Assembly (NCBI GenBank): GCA_958296225.1
Contig: OY282456.1
Span: 3,410,001 to 3,474,000, forward strand
Direction: 5' to 3'
DNA from: an uncultured Dehalococcoidia bacterium
Lineage (GTDB): Bacteria > Chloroflexota > Dehalococcoidia > Lucifugimonadales > UBA3495
Length of the DNA: 64,000 nucleotides
Position 1 is the stretch's first letter; every line of letters starts with the position of its first letter. Below, one piece after another: positions 1 to 8,499 of the stretch. The notes below the pieces were generated by a model that was not told where the DNA came from, did no database searches, and worked only from the letters and a program-made list of their open reading frames with translations. A program made the translations under genes and the position numbers.

Positions 1-2
1 CC

Positions 3-245
3 CAGGAAGACGTGGCCGTGCTGGGCCTCAGCATCCTGTCCGGCGCACACATGGAGCTGCTGCCCGAAATTATGCGGCTGCTGGGCGAACAGGGCATGGA
101 TGACGTGCTGGTGGTCCTGGGCGGCATCGTCCCCGAAGCAGACCGGGCGCCGCTGGCCGCTATGGGCGTATCCGCCGTGTTCGGGCCGGGCGCCTCCACC
201 AACGACATCATCAACTACATTACGGCGAGCGTTCCGCCCGTCTAA
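3..245 (+). CDS. B12-binding domain C-terminus of a methylmalonyl-CoA mutase small subunit (5' end outside window)
   Basis: The frame is open from the first bases of the window and encodes the last 80 residues of a cobalamin-binding Rossmann-like domain. The stretch SILSGAHMELLPEI fits the region after the cobalamin histidine loop in acyl-CoA mutases, and LGGIVPEAD matches the conserved GG(V/I)xPxxD element that contacts the corrin nucleotide tail. The cobalamin-ligating DxHxxG motif would lie upstream and is not visible. Family members bind adenosylcobalamin and work with a catalytic large subunit; a candidate partner lies at 15648..17309 on the other strand. It could belong to a related mutase such as ethylmalonyl- or isobutyryl-CoA mutase. 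Confidence 0.8.
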   Translation, partial: QEDVAVLGLSILSGAHMELLPEIMRLLGEQGMDDVLVVLGGIVPEADRAPLAAMGVSAVFGPGASTNDIINYITASVPPV

Positions 246-361
246 CGCCGGCGGCCGGAAACTCGCAAAACTGGTTTCCGCGCTGCTTGCTACCGCACTG
301 AGCCAAGTCTATAATCCCCCGCAGAATTTCAAAGTTCACGCCGATTCGGGGATTGCCAGCC

Positions 362-883
362 ATGAACTACAACGTAGCGCAGCTGCTGAAAGAACCTATC
401 GGCTCCGAACGGGATTTCAGCATTGAGGAGACGATTACCGACGCGGAGCAGCCGGCAAACTACGCCGCGGGCGCGGTCAGAATGGTGCGCACCCATCAAG
501 GCATCTGGGTGCAAGCCGACCTTACCGTTACCGTCGCCCAGGATTGCAGCCGCTGTCTGGCTGATTTCAGTCGCACCCTGGAACTGGAACTGGACGAGGA
601 ATATTTCCCCGAGGTTGATGTCAGAACCGGCCACCGGCTGTTTCCCCCCGATGACTGGGAAGGACTGTACATTGGCGCCGACCACATTCTGGATTTGGCC
701 GAGGCCACTCGCCAGTCCGCGCTGGCGACGCTCCCGCTGAAACCGCTTTGCAAACCCGATTGCGTTGGCATCTGTGACCGGTGCGGCGCTGACCGAAACC
801 TCAACGATTGCGATTGCTATGCCGCAGAAATCGACCCCAGATGGGCGGCTTTGCGCGCGCTAATCGTCGAACCACAAACCTGA
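362..883 (+). CDS. DUF177 (YceD) family protein, metal-cysteine type
   Basis: This encodes about 173 residues of the DUF177/YceD family, whose genes commonly sit directly before rpmF, as here. YceD-type proteins are linked to 23S rRNA and large-subunit biogenesis, but the biochemical role is poorly defined. Two cysteine clusters are visible: a CxxC near residue 63 in the core and a C-terminal Cx3C...CxxC...CDC array that may bind a metal. The ATG at 362 was preferred over the in-frame TTG at 353 because a GGGG stretch lies about 12 nt before the ATG but only 3 nt before the TTG. rpmF follows after 66 nt and is probably co-transcribed. Confidence 0.88.
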   Translation: MNYNVAQLLKEPIGSERDFSIEETITDAEQPANYAAGAVRMVRTHQGIWVQADLTVTVAQDCSRCLADFSRTLELELDEEYFPEVDVRTGHRLFPPDDWEGLYIGADHILDLAEATRQSALATLPLKPLCKPDCVGICDRCGADRNLNDCDCYAAEIDPRWAALRALIVEPQT

Positions 884-949
884 AAACACCCCCGGCGGCC
901 CACCTGTACCCGGCACGGGACAGTTAAAGCCGTCAGCAATGGAACCGAA

Positions 950-1129
950 ATGGGCGCACTACCGAAGAAGAAATCAACCCGAGCCCGCAAAGGACGGCGG
1001 CTTTCGTCCCCGGCCTATCGCTTGCGGACGTTGAACCCGGCGCGCTGTCCCCGCTGCCGGGCGGCCAAGCGGCCCCACGTCGCTTGCCCCGAATGTGGGT
1101 ACTACCGCGGCCGGCCGGTCGCTGTCTGA
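950..1129 (+). CDS. rpmF: 50S ribosomal protein L32
   Basis: This is a 59-residue gene. The product begins MGALPKKKSTRARKG, the basic N-terminus typical of L32 (usually MAVPKKKxSxxR), and carries a zinc ribbon of C33xxC36 and C46xxC49. L32 is a structural protein of the large ribosomal subunit near the peptidyl transferase region. Four cysteines indicate the zinc-binding (C+) form. The short spacing after the DUF177 gene and the order DUF177-rpmF-fabD are conserved in many bacteria. The N-terminus MGALP rather than MAVP is a small departure from the family norm. Confidence 0.95.
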   Translation: MGALPKKKSTRARKGRRLSSPAYRLRTLNPARCPRCRAAKRPHVACPECGYYRGRPVAV

Positions 1130-1229
1130 CCACGGATGATGCGACACCGGTCGTTTTTCCCCAGCCGGCTGCTCAGCGAACCCTATCCCTGAACCCCAAC
1201 TCGGCAACTCAGCTTGGAGAGCGGTCACT

Positions 1230-2252
1230 ATGACTGACATTGAGCGAGCTCCTGTCTACTCCTACATTTTCCCGGGTCAAGGCGCCCAGAAAGTGGGCAT
1301 GGGCCGCACTCTTTACGAATCGTCGGCTGCGGCCCGCGACGTCTTCGCCGAGGCCGACGACAGCCTGGGCGTCAACCTGTCCCGCCTGATGTTCGAGGGG
1401 CCTTCCGAAGAGCTCCAGGACACCGCCCACGCCCAGCCCGCAATCATGGCGGTCAGCATCGCCATCTGGCGGGCTTGGCAGGAATACCTGGGCGCGCAGG
1501 CCCCCCAACCGGCCGCCGTGGCCGGCCACAGCCTCGGCGAATACACCTCTATGGTGGTGGGCGGCGTTATGGAGTTCCGCGACGGCATCCGCCTGGTGCG
1601 CGAGCGCGGCCGGCTGATGCACGAAGCCGCCGCCGCCCGCCCCGGCTCCATGGCCGCCATCATCGGCCTGGACGAATACACCGTTGCCCAGGTCGCCCAG
1701 GACGCCGGCGTTGAGCTGGCAAACATCAACTCCAACGACCAGATTGTAGTCAGCGGCGACAAAATGGCCCTGGCCCGCGCGATGGACCTGGCATCGGCCC
1801 GGGGCGCGAAAAAGGTAGTTCCCCTGGCCGTCAGCGGCGCCTTCCACTCCCGGCTGATGGACTTGGCCCAGGAAGGATTGACCGACGCCATCGACGCCAT
1901 CGCCTTGCGCAACCCCCTGTTCCCCGTAATCGCCAACTCCACGGGGACGCCCATCGTGAACGCCGAGCAGGCCCGCCGCGAGCTGCTTACCGGCCTCTGC
2001 CACTGCGTTATGTGGAAACACTCCGTGCGGTTTATGGTGGATGCCGGCGTGAACCGCTTTGTCGAGTTCGGCCCGGCGCGGGTTCTGTCCAGCCTGGTGC
2101 GTCGTATTGACCCCGGCGTTGAAGCCCTCACGCTGTCCGACCCGGATTCCATCCGCAAAGTAGCCCCCGACCAGAAAATAGCCCCCGACCGGGAGGCAGC
2201 CCCCGACCAGGAGGCAGCCCCCGACCAGAAAGTAGCCCCCGACCGGCAATAA
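1230..2252 (+). CDS. fabD: Malonyl-CoA-acyl carrier protein transacylase
   Basis: FabD transfers malonyl groups from CoA to acyl carrier protein to supply type II fatty acid synthesis. The 340-residue product has the oxyanion motif FPGQGAQ near residue 14, the nucleophile elbow GHSLGEY with the catalytic serine near residue 101, and SGAFHSRLM with the catalytic histidine near residue 206. The ATG is preceded by a GGAGAG ribosome binding site. The last 30 residues are an unusual repeat of [K/E]xAPD[Q/R] units with no counterpart in ordinary FabD, which normally ends near residue 310. acpP lies two genes downstream, consistent with a fatty-acid/translation cluster. Confidence 0.95.
   Translation: MTDIERAPVYSYIFPGQGAQKVGMGRTLYESSAAARDVFAEADDSLGVNLSRLMFEGPSEELQDTAHAQPAIMAVSIAIWRAWQEYLGAQAPQPAAVAGHSLGEYTSMVVGGVMEFRDGIRLVRERGRLMHEAAAARPGSMAAIIGLDEYTVAQVAQDAGVELANINSNDQIVVSGDKMALARAMDLASARGAKKVVPLAVSGAFHSRLMDLAQEGLTDAIDAIALRNPLFPVIANSTGTPIVNAEQARRELLTGLCHCVMWKHSVRFMVDAGVNRFVEFGPARVLSSLVRRIDPGVEALTLSDPDSIRKVAPDQKIAPDREAAPDQEAAPDQKVAPDRQ
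2157..2246 (+). repeat. Five in-frame 18-bp repeats at the 3' end of fabD
   Basis: Five consecutive 18-bp units (starts at 2157, 2175, 2193, 2211, 2229) differ only at a few bases and encode the hexapeptide pattern KVAPDQ / KIAPDR / EAAPDQ. The period is a multiple of three, so copy-number change would keep the frame. The repeat ends two codons before the stop, so it forms a tail that can vary without touching the catalytic domain. Confidence 0.9.
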
Positions 2253-2316
2253 CCGTGGCGGTGTCCGCGCCAGCCGCAGGACACCGCCCAACTCTGCGCC
2301 CGGCGACACCTACAGA

Positions 2317-2781
2317 ATGGCTTCCCGAACCCGCACACGCAGCCGTCGCCAGGGCCCGGTCGGAAGGCAGGCCCGCATCCTGGCCTTGCAGTCCCTCTAT
2401 GCCCGGGACCTACGCGGTTCTGACGACCCCAACTTGCTGGACTGGCTGTGCCTTGAAGACCCGGCGCCGCCGTCCGTGCGTCGGGCCGCCGCCGCCATCG
2501 TTGACGGCATCGCGACCAGTGCGGCGCACCTGGATGCGGTTATCCACCGTTATGCGCCGGCCCTGCCGGTAAATTTGCTGGCGGTCGTTGACCGCAACAT
2601 ATTGCGTGTGGCAATCTATGAGCTGACCACTCGGGAACGAATGCCGCGCAATGTCGTCGTCAACGAAGCCGTTGAACTGGCCTCTATGTTCGGCAGTGAA
2701 AGCAGCGCCCGCTTCGTCAACGGCGTATTGGGGTCGGTGCTGAACGACCTGCCCGCCCCCGCCAATGACGCAGTTGACTAG
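2317..2781 (+). CDS. nusB: Transcription antitermination factor NusB
   Basis: The 154-residue, basic, all-helical protein matches NusB, which with S10 (NusE) binds boxA RNA to support antitermination on rRNA operons. Supporting sequence includes GRQARILALQSLYA near the N-terminus, the central RNILRVAIYEL helix, VVVNEAVELA, and SARFVNGVLGSVL near the C-terminus, all family signatures. The N-terminus is arginine rich, as expected for the RNA-binding patch. It starts 64 nt after fabD and precedes acpP. Confidence 0.93.
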   Translation: MASRTRTRSRRQGPVGRQARILALQSLYARDLRGSDDPNLLDWLCLEDPAPPSVRRAAAAIVDGIATSAAHLDAVIHRYAPALPVNLLAVVDRNILRVAIYELTTRERMPRNVVVNEAVELASMFGSESSARFVNGVLGSVLNDLPAPANDAVD

Positions 2782-2856
2782 ATTAACCACCACCAAGTCG
2801 CAATGCAATCCCGTGGCGTCGCCAGTCGTTGCGCCACTTTTCACGGAGATGAACCT

Positions 2857-3120
2857 GTGAGTACCGTCCTTGAACGCATCACCGATATTGTGGTTGACAA
2901 ACTCGGCGTCGATGCCGGCGATGTCAACGAAGATTCCACGTTTCAAGATGATTTGGGGGCTGACTCCCTGGATCTGGTCGAGCTCATCATGGCCTTCGAG
3001 GAGGAATTCAGTTCCGACGACAACATCATTGAGATTCCCGACGAAGACGCCGGTGAGATTCACAGCATCGCCGATGCCGTGAACTACCTGAAAGGCAAAG
3101 GCGTGGCCGACGAAGACTAA
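2857..3120 (+). CDS. acpP: Acyl carrier protein
   Basis: ACP carries growing acyl chains on a 4'-phosphopantetheine arm. The GTG start at 2857 gives an 87-residue acidic protein of normal ACP length and has a CGGAGA ribosome binding site just upstream; a longer reading to 2803 would add a basic tail foreign to the family. The attachment site is [10 protein letters not shown], the serine being about residue 39, followed by the helix MAFEEEF. It sits downstream of fabD and nusB and is probably in the same transcript. Confidence 0.95.
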   Translation: MSTVLERITDIVVDKLGVDAGDVNEDSTFQDDLGADSLDLVELIMAFEEEFSSDDNIIEIPDEDAGEIHSIADAVNYLKGKGVADED

Positions 3121-3174
3121 CCAGCCGCCGCCCGCTACGCCGCCGCCCATCCCGACTACGGATGCCACCAGCCT

Positions 3175-3921
3175 ATGGACACCCTGGCAGAACTGGCCCG
3201 CCGCGTGAGCCTTTGCACCGCTTGCCCTCTCCATTCCGGGCGCGTCAACGCCGTGCCCGGCGAAGGCCCCGACGATGCCGAAGTCCTGTTCATCGGTGAA
3301 GGCCCCGGCTACCACGAAGACCGGCAGGGCCGCCCCTTCGTCGGCCCGGCCGGGAACTTTCTGGAAGACCTGTTGCAGTCCATCGGTATGACCCGCGAGC
3401 AAGTGTACATCGCCAATATGGTCAAGTGCCGCCCGCCCAACAACCGGGACCCGGCCCCCGACGAAATCGCCGCCTGCAGCAAGTACCTGGACCGCCAGAT
3501 TGAACTCCTCAACCCGTTGCTCATCGTTACGCTGGGGCGGTTCTCCACCGCCCGGTTTCTGCCGGGGCAAAGCATCAGCCGGGTCCGGGGCCGCTTGCGT
3601 TCGGTCAACGGGCGCCATATTTTCCCGATAATGCACCCTGCCGCCGGGCTGCGCCGCCAGGAGATGCGCGCCGCCATCGAGGAAGATTTCGCCAAGCTGC
3701 CCGGTCTGCTGGACGTGCTGCGGATGCAGGCCGCCCCGCCTTCCGCAGCCGGCCGGATTCAGGATGCGCAGTCCGCTTACCCAACGGAGCCGGCCCCCAG
3801 CCTTCAACCTGCCTTCCAGGACACCCCGGCGCCGGCCGCCGGCGAAACTCCAGCCACGCCCGCCGATACGAACCCCCCGCCTCCCGACGAACCCCCGCCG
3901 GGCCAGCAGCGTTTATTCTAA
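3175..3921 (+). CDS. Family 4-type uracil-DNA glycosylase (Fe-S)
   Basis: This 248-residue protein belongs to the iron-sulfur uracil-DNA glycosylases, which excise uracil from DNA produced by cytosine deamination. Visible marks are CTACPLH near residue 15 (first Fe-S cysteines), motif 1 GEGPGYHEDRQGRPFVG, the conserved KCRPPNNRDP with another cluster cysteine, and MHPAA, the base-flipping motif 2 equivalent. The catalytic part ends near residue 190; the last 55 residues are proline and alanine rich and probably disordered. It lies 11 nt before the RNase J gene in the housekeeping run. Confidence 0.92.
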   Translation: MDTLAELARRVSLCTACPLHSGRVNAVPGEGPDDAEVLFIGEGPGYHEDRQGRPFVGPAGNFLEDLLQSIGMTREQVYIANMVKCRPPNNRDPAPDEIAACSKYLDRQIELLNPLLIVTLGRFSTARFLPGQSISRVRGRLRSVNGRHIFPIMHPAAGLRRQEMRAAIEEDFAKLPGLLDVLRMQAAPPSAAGRIQDAQSAYPTEPAPSLQPAFQDTPAPAAGETPATPADTNPPPPDEPPPGQQRLF

Positions 3922-3932
3922 CCGGAGCGCAC

Positions 3933-5615
3933 GTGACCAACTTGACATCGTCCCGCCCAATTTCAACGCCGCCCCTTCGCATCCTGCCCCTGGGCGGTTT
4001 GGGCGAAATCGGCAAGAACATGATGGTTCTGGAGTGCGGCGACGACATCATCGCCATCGATTGCGGGGTGCAGTTCCCCACCGAGGATATGCCCGGCGTT
4101 GACCTCATCATCCCGGATATTTCCTACCTCGTCGCCCAGGCCCACCGGGTGCGCGCCATCCTCATCACCCACGGCCACGAAGACCACATCGGCGCATTGC
4201 CCCATATCCTCCCCGAACTTGACGTGCCGGTGTACGCCCCTCGCTTGGCCCACGGCCTCATCACCGTCAAGCTGAACGAACGCCGCCGCACGCGGGATGC
4301 CGTCGTCCATGCCATTGAACCGGAACAGCCGGTCAGCTTCGGCGACAACTTCCGGGCCACCTGGTTCCGCGTTTGCCACAGTATCCCGGACGCTATGGGC
4401 ATCTGCATCGAAACCCCCTGGGGCGCCGTCATCCACACCGGCGACTTCAAGATTGACCACACTCCGGTGGACGGCCACACCATTGACCTGCCGGCCCTGG
4501 CCGAACGGGGGGCGGGCGGCGTCCTGCTCCTGTTTTCCGATTCCACCTACGCCGAACTGCCCGGCTACACCCCCTCCGAACAGACCATGGGTGCCGCCCT
4601 CGACCGGGCCGTCGGCGATGCGCCGGGCCGGGTCATTATCGCTACTTTCGCCTCCCTGATCAGCCGCATCCAGCAGGTCATCACCGCCGCTGAAAAACAT
4701 GGCCGCAAAGTCGCCTTCGTTGGACGCAGCATGGTTGCCAACGTTCACATGGCTACCCAGATGGGCTACCTGGACGCCCAGCCCGGCACCATCATCCCCG
4801 TCCGCGAGGCCGCCGACCTGCCCCTGAACCGTGTTGTCCTGATGACCACCGGCAGCCAGGGCGAGCCCACGTCGGCCCTGGTGCGCATCGCCCAGGGCGA
4901 AAGCCGCGACGTTGACCTCATCGAAGGGGACACGGTAATCATCTCCGCCACGCCAATCCCCGGCAACGAACGCGCCGTCAGCCAGACCATCGACAACCTG
5001 CTGCGGCAAGGCGCGCAGGTTCTCTACGACCGCGTTGCTCCCGTCCACGTCCACGGCCACGCCAGCCAGGAGGAGCTGAAACTGATGCTCAACCTGACCC
5101 GGCCCCGCTATTTCGTCCCGGTACACGGCGAACACCGCCACCTGCGCGCCCACGCGCAACTGGCCTGGGAATTGGGCGCCGCTCCCGACGGGATTTTCGT
5201 GCTGGAGGATGGCGACGTGCTGCAAATTGACCACGACGGCGCGCGCGTTGTTGAATCCCTGCCCGCCGGCCCCATCTATCTCGACGGCCTCACCGTTATG
5301 GAAACCGACACCACCGTGCTGCGGGAACGCCGCTCGCTGGCCCGGGACGGCGTGGTCGTAATCTGCGCCGCCTTTGACTCTGCGGGCGAGGTGGCCGGGC
5401 CGGTGCAGGTGGCCGCCAGCGGGTTTATGGAGCAGCACGATGCCGTAGATACTTTCCGGCGGCTGGCCGAGGCGGTGGCAACAGGGGTAGCCGGCGCCAC
5501 GGTAGCCGGCAACCGGGAGCTGGCCCAGGCAAATATGCGAAAAGTCGCCCGGCAGTTCCTTCGCAGCGACCTCAACAAACGGCCTATGATTATCCCGGTA
5601 ATTCTGGATACGTAA
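3933..5615 (+). CDS. rnj: Ribonuclease J
   Basis: RNase J is a metallo-beta-lactamase/beta-CASP nuclease with 5'-3' exonuclease and endonuclease activity for mRNA turnover and rRNA maturation. The 560-residue product has the metal-binding motif THGHEDHIG near residue 72, the second-shell residues in VIHTGDFK, the beta-CASP region around GRSMVANVHMA, and PVHGEHRHL. The GTG start at 3933 is supported by an upstream CGGAG. RNase J is typical of Gram-positives, Chloroflexota and cyanobacteria, which helps place the organism. An 8-bp GC hairpin follows the stop. Confidence 0.94.
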   Translation: MTNLTSSRPISTPPLRILPLGGLGEIGKNMMVLECGDDIIAIDCGVQFPTEDMPGVDLIIPDISYLVAQAHRVRAILITHGHEDHIGALPHILPELDVPVYAPRLAHGLITVKLNERRRTRDAVVHAIEPEQPVSFGDNFRATWFRVCHSIPDAMGICIETPWGAVIHTGDFKIDHTPVDGHTIDLPALAERGAGGVLLLFSDSTYAELPGYTPSEQTMGAALDRAVGDAPGRVIIATFASLISRIQQVITAAEKHGRKVAFVGRSMVANVHMATQMGYLDAQPGTIIPVREAADLPLNRVVLMTTGSQGEPTSALVRIAQGESRDVDLIEGDTVIISATPIPGNERAVSQTIDNLLRQGAQVLYDRVAPVHVHGHASQEELKLMLNLTRPRYFVPVHGEHRHLRAHAQLAWELGAAPDGIFVLEDGDVLQIDHDGARVVESLPAGPIYLDGLTVMETDTTVLRERRSLARDGVVVICAAFDSAGEVAGPVQVAASGFMEQHDAVDTFRRLAEAVATGVAGATVAGNRELAQANMRKVARQFLRSDLNKRPMIIPVILDT

Positions 5616-5656
5616 CGGGCCGCCGGCGCCGACACCGCAGCGCGATTTATCCTCCG

Positions 5657-5679
5657 CCGCCGCCCCAGGGCGGCGGTTT
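5657..5679 (+). terminator. Possible weak terminator after rnj
   Basis: A perfect 8-bp stem (CCGCCGCC / GGCGGCGG) with a CCAG loop is followed by only three T residues. It lies between the RNase J stop and the ftsK ribosome binding site, so it could attenuate rather than fully stop transcription. Confidence 0.4.
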
Positions 5680-5726
5680 CGCTTGTGCGCGGCGCCGGAC
5701 AACCGTTGCGGAAGGAGTGTAAGAGT

Positions 5727-7874
5727 ATGTCCACCGCAGCGACCGCCAACAGGAGACCTTCCGCCGGCGACGGCATCAACTGGCTTTGGATTGGCATTGA
5801 AACCGGCATCCTGCTGCTGGCCGGGGCCGCGCTGGCCGGCGCAATGTTCCTGGCGCCGGGCCTGCGGGAACGGATGATTGCCACGCTCGGCTACGGCTGG
5901 GCGGCGGTGGGCGCCTTTGGCGTCGTCTCCCTGTTGCTGGCGATTCACCGGCCGGTCGCGCTGGCCCGCGGCTGGCGCTGGTGGCTGGCCGGCGTCCTCG
6001 TGGTGTTGGGCCTGATTGTCGGATTATCGCTGCTGCCGGGCGAGAGCGGCGTTCTGTACGCCTACGGTATGGCCGGGCAGTTCGGCTACGGGCTGACCGG
6101 GGGCCTCCCGGCGCTGGCCGCGGCGCAATGCGCCCTGGGGCTGGCCCTGATTGGCCTGTTGGTCATCCCGGCCGCGCCGCGCTGGTACTGGCTGGGCATC
6201 AAGTACGCCGCCATCGGGGCCTGGCTGGCGCTGGTCGCCCTAGGCATCGGCTTGCGGTATGCCGGAATCCGGCTCGCCGTCGCCGCGCTGGCCACGGGCC
6301 GGGGCGTCAGCCGCCTGGCCAAAGGCCGGCAGCGGCAGCACCCCGCGCCGGCGCAGTCGCCCCCGGCGAATCCGGCCCCGGCCGAGCGTTACGAACCCCA
6401 ACCGGCGGAACCAATGCCGGCGGCTCCCCCGGCCCTCGCCAATATCTCCCGCAGCGGCGGCTGGCAGCTGCCCCCGGTGGAAATACTGGCCCCCGCTGAG
6501 GCCCACCAGATTGACCAGGCGGCCATCGCCGAAATGTCCGGGGAAATTAAAGAAGCCCTGGCCGAACACGGCGTTTACGTTGACATTGAAGATGTCAAAG
6601 CCGGCCCCCGGGTCATCCGGTTCGGCCTGGTTCCGGGCTATATGCCGCAAAAGCCGGGCAAGGACGGGGAAATCGCCAAACAGCGCCCCAGCCGGGTGCG
6701 CGTGGGCGACATTACCAAACGCCAGAAAGACCTGGCCCTCGCCCTGCGCAGCCCCTATATCCGCATCATCGAAACCCCGGAACCGGGCGAGGGCATGGTT
6801 GGCCTGGAAGTCCCCAACCCCACGCCGGGCAAGGTGCTGATGCGTTCCCTGGTCGAATCGCCCGAATTCAATAAGGTGTTGCAGAAGGGCGGCCTGGCCT
6901 TTGCCCTGGGCGAGGACGCCGGCGGCCAGTCCCTCGCCCTCGACCTGGCGGCAATGCCCCACGTCCTCATCGCCGGGGCCACCGGCTCCGGCAAGAGCGT
7001 CTGCATCAACTCCCTGGTGGCGTCAATGCTGATGACCCGCCCGCCGGACGAGCTGCGAATGATAATGGTTGACCCCAAGCGGGTAGAGCTGACCCCCTTC
7101 AACGGCATCCCCCACCTGGTGATACCCGTCATCGTGGAGTCGGACGACGTGCAGCCGGCGTTGCGCGGGCTAATCAACGAGATGACCCGCCGCTACAAGC
7201 TGATGGAGGAACTGGGCGTCCGCAACATCGCCGGCTACAACGCCAAAGCCCCCGAGCCAATGTCCTTCCTGGTGCTGATAGTTGACGAACTGGCCGACCT
7301 GATGATGACGGGCGGGCTGGAAGTGGAGCAGCAGCTGGTGCGTCTGGCGCAGCTGGGCCGGGCCGCCGGCATCCACATGGTGCTGGCCACGCAGCGCCCG
7401 TCGGTGAAAGTGGTCACCGGACTGCTCAAGGCCAACGTGCCGGCGCGGGTGGCTTTCTCGGTGGCGTCGCAGGTGGATTCCCGCGTCATCCTGGACTCCG
7501 GCGGCGCCGAGGCGCTGATGGGCAAAGGCGACCTGCTGCTGCTCAACAACGACTTCCCCAAGGCCCGGCGGGGCCAGGGCACCCTGGTTTATGATGAGGA
7601 AATGGACGCCCTGGTTGACTTCTGGCGCAACCAGCAAGGCCCCCCCCTGCCGCCCATCAACCTGGCAGACGAGGATGATGAATCGCCGGCGGAATCCGGC
7701 CTCGGCGACGACGATATGGACGACGGCGACATCATGCAACAGGCCCGGGACATCGCGCTGCGCAACCCGCGCCTGACCTCGGCGATGCTGGAACGTCGCT
7801 TCAAAATCCGCAAATCCTTTGCCGATGAAATTATCGACGAACTGCGCGGCGAGGGGCTGGTGATTGGCGGGTGA
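5727..7874 (+). CDS. ftsK: DNA translocase FtsK/SpoIIIE
   Basis: FtsK pumps chromosomal DNA through the division septum and activates dimer resolution at dif. The ATG at 5727 follows a GGAAGGA site and gives 715 residues. The N-terminal ~190 residues hold four hydrophobic segments, followed by a proline-rich linker to about residue 255. The motor has Walker A GATGSGKS near residue 418, VDPKRVELTPFNG, Walker B VLIVDELADLM near residue 517, and ATQRPSVKVVTG. The last ~65 residues form the winged-helix gamma domain (ERRFKIRKSFADEI) that reads KOPS-like sequences. It closes the run and has a strong terminator 33 nt downstream. Confidence 0.96.
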   Translation: MSTAATANRRPSAGDGINWLWIGIETGILLLAGAALAGAMFLAPGLRERMIATLGYGWAAVGAFGVVSLLLAIHRPVALARGWRWWLAGVLVVLGLIVGLSLLPGESGVLYAYGMAGQFGYGLTGGLPALAAAQCALGLALIGLLVIPAAPRWYWLGIKYAAIGAWLALVALGIGLRYAGIRLAVAALATGRGVSRLAKGRQRQHPAPAQSPPANPAPAERYEPQPAEPMPAAPPALANISRSGGWQLPPVEILAPAEAHQIDQAAIAEMSGEIKEALAEHGVYVDIEDVKAGPRVIRFGLVPGYMPQKPGKDGEIAKQRPSRVRVGDITKRQKDLALALRSPYIRIIETPEPGEGMVGLEVPNPTPGKVLMRSLVESPEFNKVLQKGGLAFALGEDAGGQSLALDLAAMPHVLIAGATGSGKSVCINSLVASMLMTRPPDELRMIMVDPKRVELTPFNGIPHLVIPVIVESDDVQPALRGLINEMTRRYKLMEELGVRNIAGYNAKAPEPMSFLVLIVDELADLMMTGGLEVEQQLVRLAQLGRAAGIHMVLATQRPSVKVVTGLLKANVPARVAFSVASQVDSRVILDSGGAEALMGKGDLLLLNNDFPKARRGQGTLVYDEEMDALVDFWRNQQGPPLPPINLADEDDESPAESGLGDDDMDDGDIMQQARDIALRNPRLTSAMLERRFKIRKSFADEIIDELRGEGLVIGG

Positions 7875-7906
7875 CTCCGCCGGAGCGCAGTACCAATCTC
7901 CGCAAT

Positions 7907-7940
7907 GGGGCGCCGGCAAATGCCGGCGCCCCGTTTATTT
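7907..7940 (+). terminator. Rho-independent terminator after ftsK
   Basis: A perfect 12-bp stem (GGGGCGCCGGCA / TGCCGGCGCCCC) with a minimal loop is followed by GTTTATTT. Position and shape fit an intrinsic terminator ending the 0.3-7.9 kb transcript. Confidence 0.85.
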
Positions 7941-7965
7941 CCTGCCCGGGACGAAATTGTGGAGG

Positions 7966-8055
7966 CGCTGCGCCGCGCGGGCCCGGTTATCGGTGACGGA
8001 GAGCGCCAGCAACCTGTTGATTGATCCGCTGCGCCGCGCGGGCCCGGTTATCGGT
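7966..8055. repeat. 29-bp direct repeat pair
   Basis: A 29-bp sequence (beginning CGCTGCGCCGCGCGGGCC) occurs at 7966..7994 and again, identical, at 8027..8055, separated by 32 bp. No reading frame or known element explains it; it opens the repeat-rich stretch after ftsK. Confidence 0.85.
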
Positions 8056-8464
8056 TCCTGAGCGCCGGAGCGAGCCGCGCCTGCCCGCAACCGTCATTCC
8101 GGCGCAAGCTGGAATCCGCCAAATCCCAATCGCAAAATCCTGTCCATCCTGTCCATCGCTGTAAAAAGCGGACTCAAACCACCTGCATTGCAACGCTACC
8201 CGTGAGGTAGGTAGCGTTCCGTTGCCGGCGGTCGGGGTTTTGCAAAGTCATTAAAGCCCTCTCCCCCTGTGGGAGAGGGTTGGGAGAGGGGTAGCCCTCC
8301 GCCCGGCGCGGTAGCCCAGCGTCAGGCGATGCGGTCTGCACTCGACGCAAGGTAGCCCTCCGCCCGGCGCGGTAGCCCTCTCCCCCTGTGGGAGAGGGTT
8401 GGGAGAGGGGTAGCGCTCCTGCTCCGCCGCCCGCACTTTGCAACGGCCCACTGACAACCCCCCT

Positions 8465-8493
8465 TTGACAACCGCGAACATAAGTCCTATACT
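8465..8493 (+). promoter_or_regulatory. Consensus sigma-70 promoter of the repeat-borne RNA, copy A
   Basis: TTGACA at 8465..8470, a 17-nt spacer and TATACT at 8488..8493 form a near-perfect housekeeping promoter. The same hexamers and spacing occur in copy B at 32083..32111 although the spacer itself differs. The sequence shared at ~97% with copy B begins about 9 nt after the -10 box, close to the expected transcription start. Confidence 0.75.
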
Positions 8494-8499
8494 GTACCC

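Noticed and set aside
8258..8411. Repeated CCCTCTCCC...GGGAGAGGG blocks as a possible CRISPR array
   Set aside because: Only two copies with an irregular spacer, part of a dispersed repeat, and no cas genes in the window.
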